From positions 225,294,307 through 225,358,306 of the forward strand of contig NC_085141.1 of assembly GCF_024139115.2 (NCBI RefSeq): a stretch of 64,000 nt of DNA. Reading direction: 5' to 3'. Below the pieces are notes generated by a model that was not told the DNA's origin, did no database searches, and saw only the letters and a program-made list of their open reading frames with translations. The stretch comes from Armigeres subalbatus (taxonomy: Eukaryota > Arthropoda > Insecta > Diptera > Culicidae). This document shows positions 20,996-32,780 of the stretch, one piece after another; positions within the stretch are counted from its first letter, which is position 1, and each line of letters opens with the position of its first letter. The position numbers were made by a program, and so were the translations under genes.

Positions 20996-21425
20996 GGTAA
21001 AATCAGCAGTGATTCAAATCGTTCGGGGCTGGCAGTTTGAATATGAATCTGAAACATTCATTTTCCCAGCAGCTGTTTTAGACTCATTTTCAAATGTCAA
21101 ATGTCAAATGTCAAAAAAATAAAACTGGTATAACGCTCCGTTCTATTTTCTGCAGATTTGAACCACGATTGAATCACGAGATTCGAATATTTTCCAATTG
21201 TTTAGGTGTATGAATGCGTCATTTTATCTACGGATCAATCCACTTTGCAATTACGGCGCCTTTCTTGGCGCCAACATGATGATTTCATTTAATTGAAAAT
21301 TTGAAAAACATGAATAGAACACTGCTGGGGAAACCAGCGAGTTTGTTCTATTTGGCTCCAGATTCAAACTAGAATAATGGTCGAAAATTTGGAATGAAAC
21401 TGAATCACTCCTGATTTCACTCTGT
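20996..21425. mobile_element. MITE, tandem copy 2
   Basis: About 430 bp, uninterrupted. It starts AGGGTAAAATCAGCAGTGAT and ends CACTCCTGATTTCACTCT, so its ends are imperfect inverted repeats. It is abutted head-to-tail with copy 1. The following 21430-21730 has no recognisable gene. Confidence 0.7.
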
Positions 21426-21729
21426 TCTATCACAGTTCTATCTTGGTTCTATCACAATCGATTGCCAAACGCGGTCCCAATTTAAAATACATTTGAATTA
21501 ACGGTTGCGGATGTTTACACACGTATCGGATGCCAGCCTCAATATATGTTATCTGTGCCTCTACTCACTCTTATGGTAAAATCTCATTGCTATCTGTCTG
21601 TATCTATTCGTAGTCGCGAATATAAACTGCCTGAATGTTTTTTTTTTCTTTCATATGTTCGAAATCAACAATTACTCGTCCCAAGTGGGCATCCACCAGA
21701 GATCCGTGTTGGGGGACAATGGGACCGTA

Positions 21730-22050
21730 GAATAATTACGTAAGCAATTTTTCTGGGGTTTTCAACCCCCCCCTTCACCCATGTAAGATTTTTCCCATAC
21801 AAATTATTTTTTATGTATATAGGGGAACAGACGGCTTTGGCAGGTCAGGGGGGTTTTTGTCGACCGAATTTTATGAAATTTGGCCACAATATTCTTTAAT
21901 ATGCAAAGAATGTTTGGGCCAAGTTTGAGCATAATCAGTCATAAAAAAACCGCCTGACAATAATAGAACAAAACCTGCCAAAGCTGTCATTCTCCCTAGA
22001 ACGTAAGAAAATGTCAAACCCCTCCCCCCCTAAATGGTTAGTGTACGACC
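21730..22050. repeat. C/G-rich MITE fragment
   Basis: AATTACGTAAGCAATTTTTC ... CAACCCCCCCCTTCACCCATG is the inverse of the repeat at 9640-9760. Further on, GGGGAACAGACGGCTTTGGC and AAAACCTGCCAAAGCTGTC are inverted to each other. There is no coding sequence here or in 22050-22740. Confidence 0.45.
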
Positions 22051-22767
22051 CCAATGAGTCAACATTTTATCGATTTAGCTGGTTTTAATGAAATATTGTG
22101 GACATTCATCGTCGTTTTTTTCTGTTTGGGTTCAAAATCAAAAGTAAGCAAGCCGGCTGGTGGAATATTTTTGGTTGGAACTGCAATATATGAAGATTTA
22201 TATGTGCTCAACCGTAGCATATTAGACCAAGTATGAGCAATATACCATATCTGTGATAAGAATTATTTGTTTATTTTGTAAATATTGTTTATTTTAAGCT
22301 TTTTAAGTTCATGCTTTTGAACTACTAAGTGAATTATGTTTTGAATTGGATAATTTTTCTTCTAAAGGAGGAAGGAATTGTACTAAAGCTTGTCCACGTT
22401 AAATGTCGGACACTTAAATAATGTCCAATTGATTTTTCGCCTTTTATCAATTCGAAAGAAATATAAAACATACTGAAAGCAGCACCTAAAGCGGATATAT
22501 TCTGCTGTCATGTGAATTTATCGTCTCAGTAGTTTGAGAAAATTTTCAAAATTCGCGTAGGAAGATGGGTGTCCGAAATTTAACGTGGACAGGCTTTACA
22601 TAGTTGAATAACGCTCAAATCTCTTCCAGAAATAGGGAGAATTTATGCAAAAGGAAAAAGGAAAATTAGAATGTGTAAGAAGCAGGAGAGATATTAAATA
22701 TTAACAAGACGTGTGTTGATTTATTGCTGAAACATATTTCAATTTTATTCAAAGTTAGAAAATAAGT

Positions 22768-24108
22768 TTATTGATCATGTGCAACCGCATCTGGAACTAT
22801 TTCTGCTAGCTTCTTCAATCGTTCAAGGCCCTTGACACTAACGATGGTTCCCGGCGGTGGAGGTTCGTAGTCTGGGTGATTTTTCAGCAAATGAGTCCGC
22901 AGAACATGATTCTGCGAAAACGCTAGATTGCAAATAGGACAAACATAGTTTTTCTCGAGTTCGTGTAATGTTCTCACGTGGATTCGCAAGGATTTGCGCG
23001 ATTTGTAAGATTTCCCACAGACATCGCAATGGAAGTTTTTAGCATCGGTGTGCGAGAGTTGATGAAACTTCAGGCTTTGCTTATACACAAATTGTCGGTC
23101 GCATTGGTCACATGCAAAAGGAGTCGATCCGGTGTGACGTCGGTAATGGATAATGCATTGAGATGAATTGCGAAAACCTGCACCGCAAATCTCACAAACA
23201 TGCTTTTTCTCACCGGTATGGCATCTGGCTATGTGATAACGGCGCGAACCCCAATGAAGAAATTTCATGTTACAGTACGAACATGTGTATCGCTTATCAT
23301 TCGAATGGATCCTTTTATGGTTATTCAAGTTTTTTCTCACAGTAAATGTGGAATTGCAAATGTTGCAACTGTAAGGTTTAGGTGTATCAATACTTTTGTG
23401 AGAAACCATATGCGCTTTCAAATTTCGTGAAATAATCATCTTCCCACAGTCCTCGCATTGAGTGGTTAGCGGGTTACCTCGCCAAAGAATATCCTTTTTC
23501 TCGGCTTGTTTCTTTTTTGCAGCATTGACCCACGCGGTAGGCCACGATACTTTTTTGCCAGTAAATTTAATGCTTTTGGATTTATTACTTGATCCTGCTG
23601 AACTAAGTTCTGGTGAGCTCTCGGATTTATTCGCAATTGATTTGTCGTTTTCAACTAATGTTGTTGGCTCTTGCACATATTCAATTTTTTCTACCTTGTA
23701 TTCTCCCACATCAATTTCATCTAAAAACTCATCGTTCGCAGTCTCCGATTCATCAATGTCGTCGACTATTTCAGTATTGTCAAGTTCGCGGTCATCATAG
23801 AGTTCTATAAGATTTTTCAAAACATCCTCCGATCTTAGTGCTTTACGTCGAAATTCTAAGGCCGTCGCCAACTTTACGGTGCAATCGTTGCAAACACGCT
23901 TAGGGAAAAAATCCGTGACTGAAGATTCAGGTGCAGCAACTGGGTCTTTTATACCAGCAACAAATTTATAAACATCCATGAATGTTTCCAGATTTGAATT
24001 CCCTTTAAACTGAGGAATGTTTCCCTTGTAAGAATCACTCAACAAACAGCAATTCGGATTGTTCTCCAAACATATTCGACAGGTATCGCTCGTCACGGAG
24101 AATTCCAT
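22768..24108 (-). CDS. ZAD-domain C2H2 zinc-finger protein, copy 2
   Basis: A 446-residue paralogue of the gene at 11467-12810 with the same architecture: ZAD with CRICLENN and CNDC ligand pairs in the first ~90 residues, an acidic linker, then seven C2H2-type fingers and the same C-terminus (EPPPPGTIVSVKGLERLKKL). The two proteins align almost end to end. Differences concentrate in the linker and in several finger helices: finger 2 reads TFTVRKNLNNH here versus TFTLKENLSKH in copy 1, and finger 5 reads FVYKQSLKFH versus FVDGQSLKFH. The start ATG at 24108 follows a probable 77-nt 5' UTR intron (24119-24195). The stop again overlaps AATAAA. Both copies are intact, so both are probably functional. 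The role is unknown beyond likely sequence-specific DNA binding. Confidence 0.93.
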   Translation of the reverse strand: MEFSVTSDTCRICLENNPNCCLLSDSYKGNIPQFKGNSNLETFMDVYKFVAGIKDPVAAPESSVTDFFPKRVCNDCTVKLATALEFRRKALRSEDVLKNLIELYDDRELDNTEIVDDIDESETANDEFLDEIDVGEYKVEKIEYVQEPTTLVENDKSIANKSESSPELSSAGSSNKSKSIKFTGKKVSWPTAWVNAAKKKQAEKKDILWRGNPLTTQCEDCGKMIISRNLKAHMVSHKSIDTPKPYSCNICNSTFTVRKNLNNHKRIHSNDKRYTCSYCNMKFLHWGSRRYHIARCHTGEKKHVCEICGAGFRNSSQCIIHYRRHTGSTPFACDQCDRQFVYKQSLKFHQLSHTDAKNFHCDVCGKSYKSRKSLRIHVRTLHELEKNYVCPICNLAFSQNHVLRTHLLKNHPDYEPPPPGTIVSVKGLERLKKLAEIVPDAVAHDQ

Positions 24109-24118
24109 TTTATTTTAG

Positions 24119-24195
24119 CTAAAATAAATATACATAGGTGCCAAATTTATAGACATTGATACAACAGTTACTTGTTTATTTTTCATATTACTTAC
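24119..24195 (-). other. 5' UTR intron of ZAD zinc-finger copy 2
   Basis: Minus-strand donor TTG|GTAAGTAATATG and acceptor TTTATTTTAG|CTAAAATAAAATGG, at the same place as in the paralogue. Confidence 0.6.
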
Positions 24196-24712
24196 CAATA
24201 TGAGATCATACAAATGTAACGAAATTTAATGGATAAAATATATAAAATGCGACCGGATTCCAATCTGAACCTTATTTCCCAAAACTGACAAATTACTGAT
24301 TGTTTACGTTGAGTTTTTACTGATGAATCATTCGACAGATGGTGGCTGCATTCTTTCGAAACACGAAACACGGAAATCAGATTCAGGTTGTTTGCAAAAA
24401 CCCGGAGACTGATACGCCTACACTGAGAAAAAAAATTATAGTAGAAACTACCATTTCAGGGGTAATATTATCAATTTCCCACCTTATCGGCCGCGACGAT
24501 TTGAAATCGTCGCAAAGCAAATTGACGCCAAAATCGTCGCCAGCATAAATGACCATAAGATCTGTCAAATCAACTGTGAACAAAATTTTGCAAACTCAAT
24601 AATCACATTTATTCCCAAAATTGGGCCCGATTTTCATGCAGATTAACATGATTTACTAATAAAACTAACACAGTTTTAGAATAATGAAGTTGGCGACGAT
24701 TTTGAAGGTGCT

Positions 24713-24932
24713 TATTGTAGATCCAGTTGAAAACCGAACTGAGCTCTCGCGACAATCGCATTTTCTCCCATTTCCGAATGTCGCGACTGCATCGCGAGTG
24801 GTGCGCATGATAGCGCACGGCTATGGCATAGATGCGCATTACTCGCGATGCAGTTGCGACATCCGGAAATGGGAGAAAATGCGATTGTCGCGAGAGCTCA
24901 GTTCGGTTTCCAACTGGATCTACAATAAAAAA
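24713..24932. repeat. Long palindrome, ~85-bp arms
   Basis: The left arm ATTGTAGATCCAGTTG ... CTCGCGACAATCGCATTTTC ... GACTGCATCGCGAGT is mirrored by ACTCGCGATGCAG ... GAAAATGCGATTGTCGCGAG ... CAACTGGATCTACAAT, with only a few mismatches and a ~40-nt loop. The arms are richer in CG dinucleotides than the surroundings. Confidence 0.8.
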
Positions 24933-25082
24933 TGGTCGGCGCGTTTTGTTATCAACGAAACAGTAAATATTGAGAACAGTACCGACGTTTTTCAACCGAA
25001 GTGCCAATCGTCTTAAAATAACTAAAATATGGTCTATCTTACTATAAAAATAGTATATATTGCGCTTTTTGCACTTTATAAG

Positions 25083-25463
25083 GGTCTGTTCAAATATTAC
25101 GTAACGCAATAGGGGGTGGGGTGTTGTTTGATTTTTGTTACGCTTTGTTACGCAAGATATAGGGGGTGGGGGTCCTTCGAAATATTGTTACGCGTAACAA
25201 GTTATTTCAAAAGGGAAAAATATTTTTTTAAATTCAAAAAATATTCATTATCTTTAAAAAAGCATGAAATTTACAAAAGATAATAATTTATGGCACCGTC
25301 CTTCAAATTCTACTAAAATTAGGATCTTTTTTAAAAAATCGCATTTGTTACGCGTTACGCATAGGGGCGGGGTGGTTTTGAAAATTGTTACGGATTGTTA
25401 CGAGGGGGTGGGGGGTTCTTAAAAACAACATTTTTCGCGTTACGTAATATTTGAACAGGCCCT
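25083..25463. repeat. MITE with GTTCAAATATTACGTAACGC ends
   Basis: AGGGTCTGTTCAAATATTAC at the left is inverted at the right (GTAATATTTGAACAGGCCCT), with about 28 bp of near-perfect terminal inverted repeat. The interior has repeated GTTACG and GGGGTGGGG words. No coding sequence. Confidence 0.75.
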
Positions 25464-27326
25464 AAGAGTTCTGCGAGATTTTTTTTCTCACAGTCATCTT
25501 TTTCTCACACTCAATACACTCAAAAAACTTTGATTTTCCGTGTATAATATTCGTGTGTGAGTGCTCAATCTGAAAACAAATAGACGTCAAATCTTGCACT
25601 GAGAATAATGTTACGGTAACTATAACTATGGATCTGTTCTTAAAAATACTATTGCAAAGTGTTGTTCAATTAAGTATGTTTGTCAATGAAATAACAACAC
25701 GTTGTTCAAAAGCACAATGCTCATGAAGTTACTTTTACTATGCGCATAGTTAAAATAAACGTGGTGCAATACACAACATTTTTCTCGAAGCCAGACGCCA
25801 TATTGCATAAACTTGATCGCGTTGTGATAAACAGTGTCTTTTATTAGCTATTCTGCTCTCGATTCTGCTTTCCTTCAAAAAATTGGTTTATGTTCTAGAA
25901 ATATTAAAAAAAAGAACTTAATGCCAAGAATGGAATACTAATAAATCATATGAGGGTAGTGTATCAATGGTTTGTATACATTAGAATTATAATCTTTCGG
26001 TGCAACTTAACATGATTTTTCTTTGGTGCAGAACAAAGTGCAAGAGCAAATTAAGGTTTTCCTTGATTGCAATATCGTTGGCGCAAGAACTCTCGATGAC
26101 ATCTATTTGTTCGGAAGTTGTTTTAGTACAAAACTATTCCGGAGAAAATAACACGATGCCCAGCTGAACTAGAGAATCACCGTCATCGCAGTAGTGAATA
26201 AATTCTAATTCCATAGTCGGATTATAAATTCTAGTTCGCAAGGAGAACGACCCAAGTTTTCCCAAGCTGAAAAATCCCGAAAAAGACGGGATATATTTCA
26301 TAAAAAGACAATAACAAATTCCGCCGGCTTTTCGGCGGGATATGCAGTCTTTTAGGATGTTTCGGCTTGGAAAACTTGGATCTCGTCCCTTTGTTCAATC
26401 GCATAAGTGAATCATTAAATGATGTACCTATAATACTACAGCATGCATAAATAAAAACGATAAGAAATTCAATGTTTCCGGTGAAAGCCAATTGGCAAGC
26501 TAGATTATGGCAATAATGAAAAATGATGACAAATTCCCCCGGTCAGCAATTACATCTAACTAGTTAGTTTTACTAGAAAATTTTTATTTTAAAAGCGTCC
26601 CATGGTTAAAATTTTCACCTAGCATTCTAGTTGAGTTGACCATGGATCATGGTAAATTTTACCTTTGTGCGTTCATGGAAGTCCCATGGTAAAATTAAAC
26701 GCACCTTCTGTTCGAATCAAACGTGACATGTAGTCTGCACAAATCAAGTGGCGTTGTGCATTTAATTTAAACCATCAGAATGGTAAATTTTACCACAGCG
26801 CTGTTTTCAGTGTGGCGGGAATCGATTTAGTGTACACGCTTACATGTGACTAACGAGTAATGGGTTATATTTGGGTAAATTTCAGTAACAAAAATCGATC
26901 AACTCGAAATGAGAGTGAGTGTGAGAAAAAGAAGCGGGCAAATCACAATCTACACATAACTCTTCAAATTGGTGAAATCGGCAATATTCAACCGCTTACA
27001 TAGTTATTCTTACTGAAAATGTAGTAAAATTGTGTAGTAAAATCAACAATTTTTTTTTAGTCTATGCTAAATAACAATTTTTGTGGTGAAATTGAAAATA
27101 ATATCAATCAGATTTACTACATTTATGGTAAAATTGGGCGATTTGTCCCTTCAGTTGAAAAACGTCGGTACTGTTCTTAATTTTACCATAAAATTGTAAT
27201 TTCTACTACAAAGTTTTTTTCAGTGTACCCACCATTCATTCAATAAGCTATTTTATAAAAAGCTCAAATGACAGGAGACCTAACACTAATATTTACATTT
27301 TACAAGGAACATTTGCGGAAATGGAA

Positions 27327-27352
27327 TGAAATGATGATGATGATGATGATGG
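27327..27352 (+). repeat. ATG triplet microsatellite
   Basis: GAAATGATGATGATGATGAT-type run. The neighbouring 154-codon minus-strand frame (27844-27380) has no recognisable domain and is not called. Confidence 0.7.
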
Positions 27353-27834
27353 CGAATTGATGATGGTTTGCATGCAAATTTACCAAAACAAAGACCGAGC
27401 CGTCCACTCAAAATTTCGATCAGCTGTTCGAATCTGTCTCGTAAAATGGCTTATATGGCATACAATATTGTACGTGGATTTCCCTATTTGACCCGACCGT
27501 TCGAAATAGTCGCTCCTTGAACGGTCGTTAGGATCGCCGTTTTCACCTTCACACCCGTTTTCATAGTAAAATCTGTCAAAACTGACAAGTCCACCACGTG
27601 CTTTTTGTTGTTTCTCTCGGACTTCTCTTTCTTTTTCCGATGATTTGACATCTGTTTTGGCAGACAAGGAGCAAAAAACGAGGCAATCTACCAAACATTT
27701 ATTGCGTTTGGCAAACCTTGCTGCAAAAGTGAACGTTTGAAACAGGAAAGTGAACCGACCTTCGAATCCATTGGTCAAGTAAATCCACAATATTTTTGTT
27801 TTAATTTCGGGATTCGCTGGTTGGGATTTTAATA

Positions 27835-28075
27835 CTTGGGTCACTTTTTAGTTGGGCCTCCGCTGGTTGGGTCATGGCCCAATTAAAAAGCAACCGTACG
27901 TCAAAATTCAATGTAAACACGGAAAACGGGATTGGGCGTCACTGGACATCATTTGTGATGTTCAAGTCGAAATACACGTGTTCAAATGGCTGTCCGTTGG
28001 CCCAACTAAAAAAACGAACTCGTTAGTTGGGCCGAAATCGTGGCCCAACCAGCGAATCGCGACTGTACCTCAACT
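27835..28075. repeat. TTGGGCC repeat-bearing element
   Basis: TTTTTAGTTGGGCC, GGCCCAATTAAAAAG, GGCCCAACTAAAAAAA and TTAGTTGGGCC alternate in direct and inverted orientation, with CGCTGGTTGGG inverted as CCCAACCAGCG. Probably a small MITE. No coding sequence. Confidence 0.4.
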
Positions 28076-28303
28076 AATTGCAAGTTTTCGCCAAGAGAAA
28101 CCGTCCACTCCCATTCATCGAGGTGTTTTTCCTTTTGATGCCAGAAGCAGTGTAATTTCCAATATCGAAATTGTTGATTGATTTTGGCCCTTAATTCACC
28201 GGATGCCGTCACGAACCGTATTCATGCGTCTTGAAAAACAGGGAGCTTCTTGATTTGCCACGGTCACCAAGCTTCCACCCTTCACTTATTTTTTCAGGCC
28301 GTT

Positions 28304-28399
28304 TTAGTGGAAGGAGAAAGGTCCATTCTTCTGGTATTTCTTGAACAATTTCTCGCATATTGATGCTCTTGATAAATCTGCAAGCTTGATTTTCTTCAT
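28304..28399 (-). CDS. Candidate 31-residue small peptide ORF behind a TATA/Inr promoter
   Basis: The first substantial ATG after the core promoter at 28430-28465 opens a 31-codon frame, basic and possibly amphipathic at its N-terminus (MKKIKLADLSRASICEKLFK), ending in TAA at 28304. It is preceded by a two-codon frame (ATG GCG TGA). A longer overlapping frame in another register (28415-28209) lacks an early ATG. I do not recognise the peptide. The case rests only on its position behind a well-spaced promoter, so confidence is low. Confidence 0.25.
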   Translation of the reverse strand: MKKIKLADLSRASICEKLFKKYQKNGPFSFH

Positions 28400-28429
28400 A
28401 AGATGCGTTCGTCACGCCATCCGTTGTAA

Positions 28430-28465
28430 GAATGACTTCTTGCCCGTTGACACCCGCCTTTTATA
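28430..28465 (-). promoter_or_regulatory. TATA box and arthropod initiator
   Basis: Minus strand: TATAAAAG (28465-28458), with TCATTC (28435-28430) matching the insect initiator TCAKTY. The first T of TATA is 32 bases upstream of the initiator A, which is the canonical spacing. No established gene starts here. Confidence 0.4.
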
Positions 28466-28599
28466 CTGTTTGGCGTTGGCAACGACGATGTGTTATTTGT
28501 TATAATTAACCACGCCTACCAAGATGCAGCGAGCCAAACTTTGTTTTGTTGATCACACCTCTTGTGATGCAAACACCGAAAATATCATAGAGTGGCGAA

Positions 28600-29120
28600 T
28601 TAACATATTTTTTATTGTAACACGAAATTATGTAACAATTTGAATAATGCTGTATTTATTGATCAAGCCTTATTCTCTACAATACTCTCATCCTCTACTC
28701 TTGATTAAAAGGTCTGCGGAAAATTGGAATTCATTTTTACTTTATATTGTTTGTATTATAAACATATATATCGTAGTATATTGTAAACTTAGTGCATGTG
28801 AATGACATATTCCATTTTGAATATTTTAAACAGTATAGAGCAGAGTTTAATATACTGTGGGGCAAAACCATTGAAGTTTCGGCCGAATGTACTGATTTAT
28901 AAGTGCTAATCTTTTAGCTAAGCGAGGAATTAGAGATGGGCGGAACGGATCACTTCGATGAACTGATCAGATTTAGGTCATCCATTCTAATGATCCAAAT
29001 CTTTCAACCGGAACAAATCACAAAAAAAAGTAAAATGTTGAAACGGTTGTCATTTAGACTCACACTTCTATCCATTCATACAATAACTTAACCCTCTCTT
29101 GTACACAAGCGAATGAAGCA
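28600..29120. other. AT-rich non-coding DNA
   Basis: I see no gene. Near 28935-29010 the sequence GGAACGGATCACTTCGATGA is related to inverted GATCCGGATCATTTT near 31027, hinting at an outer repeat around the next element. Confidence 0.3.
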
Positions 29121-29123
29121 CCC

Positions 29124-30913
29124 CCCGGATAAAAAATATCATTAAAATATCATAAATTTTATTGTTACAACACCATTTAAAACATTATTTTTACCATTGA
29201 ATATAATGGAATTTTGACAATAAAATCACATGAGAAATAATGGTTTTCCACGATAAAATGAATGGTAAATGGGACTTTTACAATTAAAAAGGGGGGTTGT
29301 TATGTATCTTTACAATAAAAAAATCGAAAAATTTCCATACAAAATTCGGAGCAAAGCAATTGATTTTACGGTTCTTCAATGGGATGATTTCGAGCGACAA
29401 AACAATAGAAAACATTGTGTTTTAAATGTTTTCAATTACTATTTCTATTGTTTTACAATAGAAATACAACAGGATTTAGAGTACATTATACTCCAATATT
29501 ACAATAAAAATACAATACAATTAATTGGTTTACAATTTTTTTATTTTCAAATTAATTTTAATTCAGTTAAAACTTGATTTTAACTCATTTTAACTCGCAT
29601 TGCTGTTACTTGGCTACGGGTGCATAAACCTGTGAAAATGTAAATTATTAAAGAATGTCAGTTTTATTAGAAGTACGTCTAGAAGAAAAGAAAAAATTAC
29701 CTGCATCAGTTCTTATTATATCCCGTTGGTAAGATTGGCCAATGGTAGCCACTGAACGATCTTGAATCAGTGACCAGCAAGCAGCAGTATTTTATTTATC
29801 ATATTATTTATATAGATATCATTATTCTGTAAAGAAACAAGGATACATGTTACCAGGTATGTCATCAGGTATTATGATGATGAAATTTTTATTTATTTTT
29901 TGTTCGGGATGAACCACTGTGTTCATTATGTACATTGAACTTTTGTATGTAGTATAAGATTACGATTACCGGTGGTGAGTATAAACCGTTTGTCAGCGCA
30001 GTATCATTACTTGACACTTTACCGGTCGCTACTAAACGCGCTGCTAAAACAGTAGTGCAGCTGACAGGTGACCAAATGTAACAGCGCTGCTATTTGATGA
30101 ACTATTTATCAAATGTCGAACGTCACCGGTACAGAATGCAGCCACCAAAATGATAACCGAAAATAATGACCGATGCGAAAAAGAGTGACTAATCTAAAAT
30201 GACAACAATGATCAAAATACTCGCGCCCAGTAATGATGCTCTAACGCGCACTAACACTTTAAATACTTACCACGGTACAGAAGCCGCTTGCCCAGCAGCA
30301 GAAACTGTAATGAAAAAGACACTTTCTGCACCATACAGTTTCATTATTTTCATCTCTTCACTAATTATAAACAAAACTGTACACGCTCAAATGAATTCAG
30401 CCATTCTCCGAATAAAATGACAAGTAAAAGTTTTTGTTTCCTTTAATTTTTTTGAATTAAATTTTTTATTGCATAACATTTCTAGACCTGCAATATGAAA
30501 ATATATACTTGCTAATCGGTATAACATTTTTATTCATTTAATAAGCAAAGCTATTGTAATTTTTATGTTTTCAATTGTTAATTCATCAATATAATAAATC
30601 CATGAAATATTCCAAAATTATATTAATACACTTACATTAGACGGATTTCCAGATCATCCAAACCGAATACTTTTAAAATTTGTTTAATTTTTGAATATAT
30701 TATAAGCAATACTAAACATAAGCGAACAATAAAAATATAATAGAATGTATCGGTAACATTTAAATATATTGTTATTTTAATGGACGTACAATAAAGATCT
30801 TTTACAACCGTGAACATTTTACAATAAGCGTACACTAGTTTGAATTGTATGCCACACAATCTATTGTATTTCAATGGGTTATGTCATACAAGTTACTGTA
30901 AATTTTTATCCGG
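29124..30913. mobile_element. AT-rich TIR element, CCCGGATAAAAA ends
   Basis: CCCGGATAAAAAATATC at 29124 is inverted as ATTTTTATCCGGG ending at 30913. The interior repeats TTTACAATAAAA-like words in both orientations. No transposase frame is seen. About 29940-30170 is more GC-rich and may be a further nested insertion. Confidence 0.5.
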
Positions 30914-32513
30914 GCCATAATGAACTTTCCTTTTTGACATGTCCTAACAAATGGTCAAATAATTTGCTGATTAGGTGAACCGGATGTTTAAAAATAATGA
31001 GCCACAAATCATTCACTCACATCAAAGATCCGGATCATTTTAACGGTTCCGGATCTGAACGCCTGTTTCTACCAGGAATAGTCAAATAAGTATTATCAAC
31101 TGAAAATCGATCATATAAGGTCCAATTATGGTGTGATAACAATATTTGTGGGGGTATAACAACATAACCTTTCTCCGCAATTTCATGATCCTGTTACTGT
31201 CGTATTTATGTTTTCTTTTATTGCTTGGTAGGATGAATGTCAAAAGGAAATGTCATTGTCATTTCTGTTCAAAAGTTTATAGTAGAATGTTGAAAACTCA
31301 GCACTTACTATCCAAATCCTATCTGATCACTATAAAAAATACCAATTCCATTCTTTATTTCATTCATGTTTAACGCAATTTTAATCCAATCTATTCTAAT
31401 CTATTGCGCATAAGCCCCAAAATTTTATTCCCACCTTTGGGTTTCCGCGCCGAGCACTCAGCGCCAGACTCGGCGACAAGGAGATAGTGGTCAAGTTGGT
31501 ACTCCTGATTTTTTGACAACTGATGTCGATTGGTTGTGTGAGTGCACCGGTGTCAAAAAATATAACTTTTAGCTGAAAATTTAGTTGTCAAATGCACATT
31601 TTGACAGCAATGTAGATGTATGAGTGAATAAAATGTGCAAATGCTCTATCGCGGAAGCAGTCGCTGAAGGCAAGTGTCAATGGTTTCAGTGACGAAACGA
31701 AAAGTTTCAATGCAAAAAGCAATAAATTATTCCAAATGCAATCTAAATTTATTCCGTTTTTTTTAATCAAAATTGTATTCCATATTCAATTCTAAGTCTA
31801 ATATAATGGAAATCCAATACTAAACCAATTCAAATCTATAACAATTAAAATCTTCAATCATTCCAAACTTAGTTCATGTTCCATCCAAATCCAATGGAAT
31901 CATACCAAATCTGAATGTTATGTACAATCTAATATAATTCTCTCAAATTTAAATTTAATTTTATTTCAATCCATTTGCATAAAACTTAACGCATTTTCTC
32001 AAATATACGGAAAAAAAGCTATTCGAAACCCTTTTTTTTATATGAAGTCCAATTGGATTGCAATTATAATGTCTCATGCAAAGATGGCGATGAATCAGTA
32101 TTAGGTAATTCAAAATTACTATAAAAGCCCTAATTACCTCAAATGCAGGAAAACATCTATTCACATTATATCTGATTCCTTATCCATACTCCTTTAAAAT
32201 ACCTCTGTTTTCCATAAATTTGCGTGATCTCTTGTTTTTCCATATCTACAACTTATCAATTGAGTGTTTACGCCTTGTCTCAATTTGTCTCAATAAGCGA
32301 TAGCGCAGCAGTCAAAATACATGAACCAATCCTTTTGAAACTTTTTAAATAATCTAAGTCCCAAAAAAATTTAAATTTGTTTTTGATACGTTTTAGAAAA
32401 TAACTTATGTTTAGTCCAAAAGCTTTCCGAATTCATTCTAAATAAAGTTCAACGTCAACCTATTTTTTTTTTCAATCCGATAGAATCTGGAGAAGTCTCT
32501 TGGAAAAACTTGC
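30914..32513. other. AT-rich DNA without recognisable genes
   Basis: Short frames only. Around 31320-31420 and 31740-31990 words like AATCCAAT and ATTCCAA recur, suggesting a decayed repeat pair flanking the less AT-rich segment near 31440-31500. Nothing is assignable. Confidence 0.35.
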
Positions 32514-32516
32514 TAA

Positions 32517-32780
32517 GGCCCGATGCCCACGTAGCGTCAACGCTGCGTGCACCCGGCGTTAAAAGGACGCATGTGTGCATCGGGAAAAAGCGGTAACGCA
32601 GCGTCGCCGCACCGATGCACACCTGCGTTTTTTCAACGCCACGTGCACGCAGTGTTGAAAAAACGCAGGTGTGTAATCGGTGCGGCGACGCTGCGTTACC
32701 GCTTTTTCACGATGCACACATGCGTCCTTTTAACGCCGTGTGCAAGGAGCGTTGAAAATACGCTACGTGGGCATCGGGTC
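32517..32780. repeat. Palindromic PIF/Harbinger-like MITE
   Basis: 264 bp. It begins GGCCCGATGCCCACGTAGCG and ends with the inverse CGCTACGTGGGCATCGGGTC. The arms stay paired inward (GGACGCATGTGTGCATCG, GGTAACGCAGCGTCGCCGCA) to a short centre. TAA flanks both ends (32514-32516, 32781-32783), matching the 3-bp TWA duplication of PIF/Harbinger elements. Confidence 0.8.

Larger units (their letters stand above)
24418..27226. mobile_element. Probable composite TIR element with nested repeats
   Basis: TACACTGAGAAAAAAA at 24418 and TTTTTTTCAGTGTA ending at 27226 are inverted, followed inward by AGTAGAAACTACC and its inverse. A second inverted pair (CAGTACCGACGTTTTTCAAC at 24978 and its complement near 27160) supports a single outer element. 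The interior holds a hairpin (24713-24932), a MITE (25083-25463) and unassigned DNA (25470-27150). No coding sequence was recognised. Confidence 0.45.

Noticed and set aside
27380..27844. 154-codon minus-strand frame
   Set aside because: No recognisable domain, low-complexity charged middle part, and it spans the edge of a TTGGGCC repeat. Not enough to call a gene.
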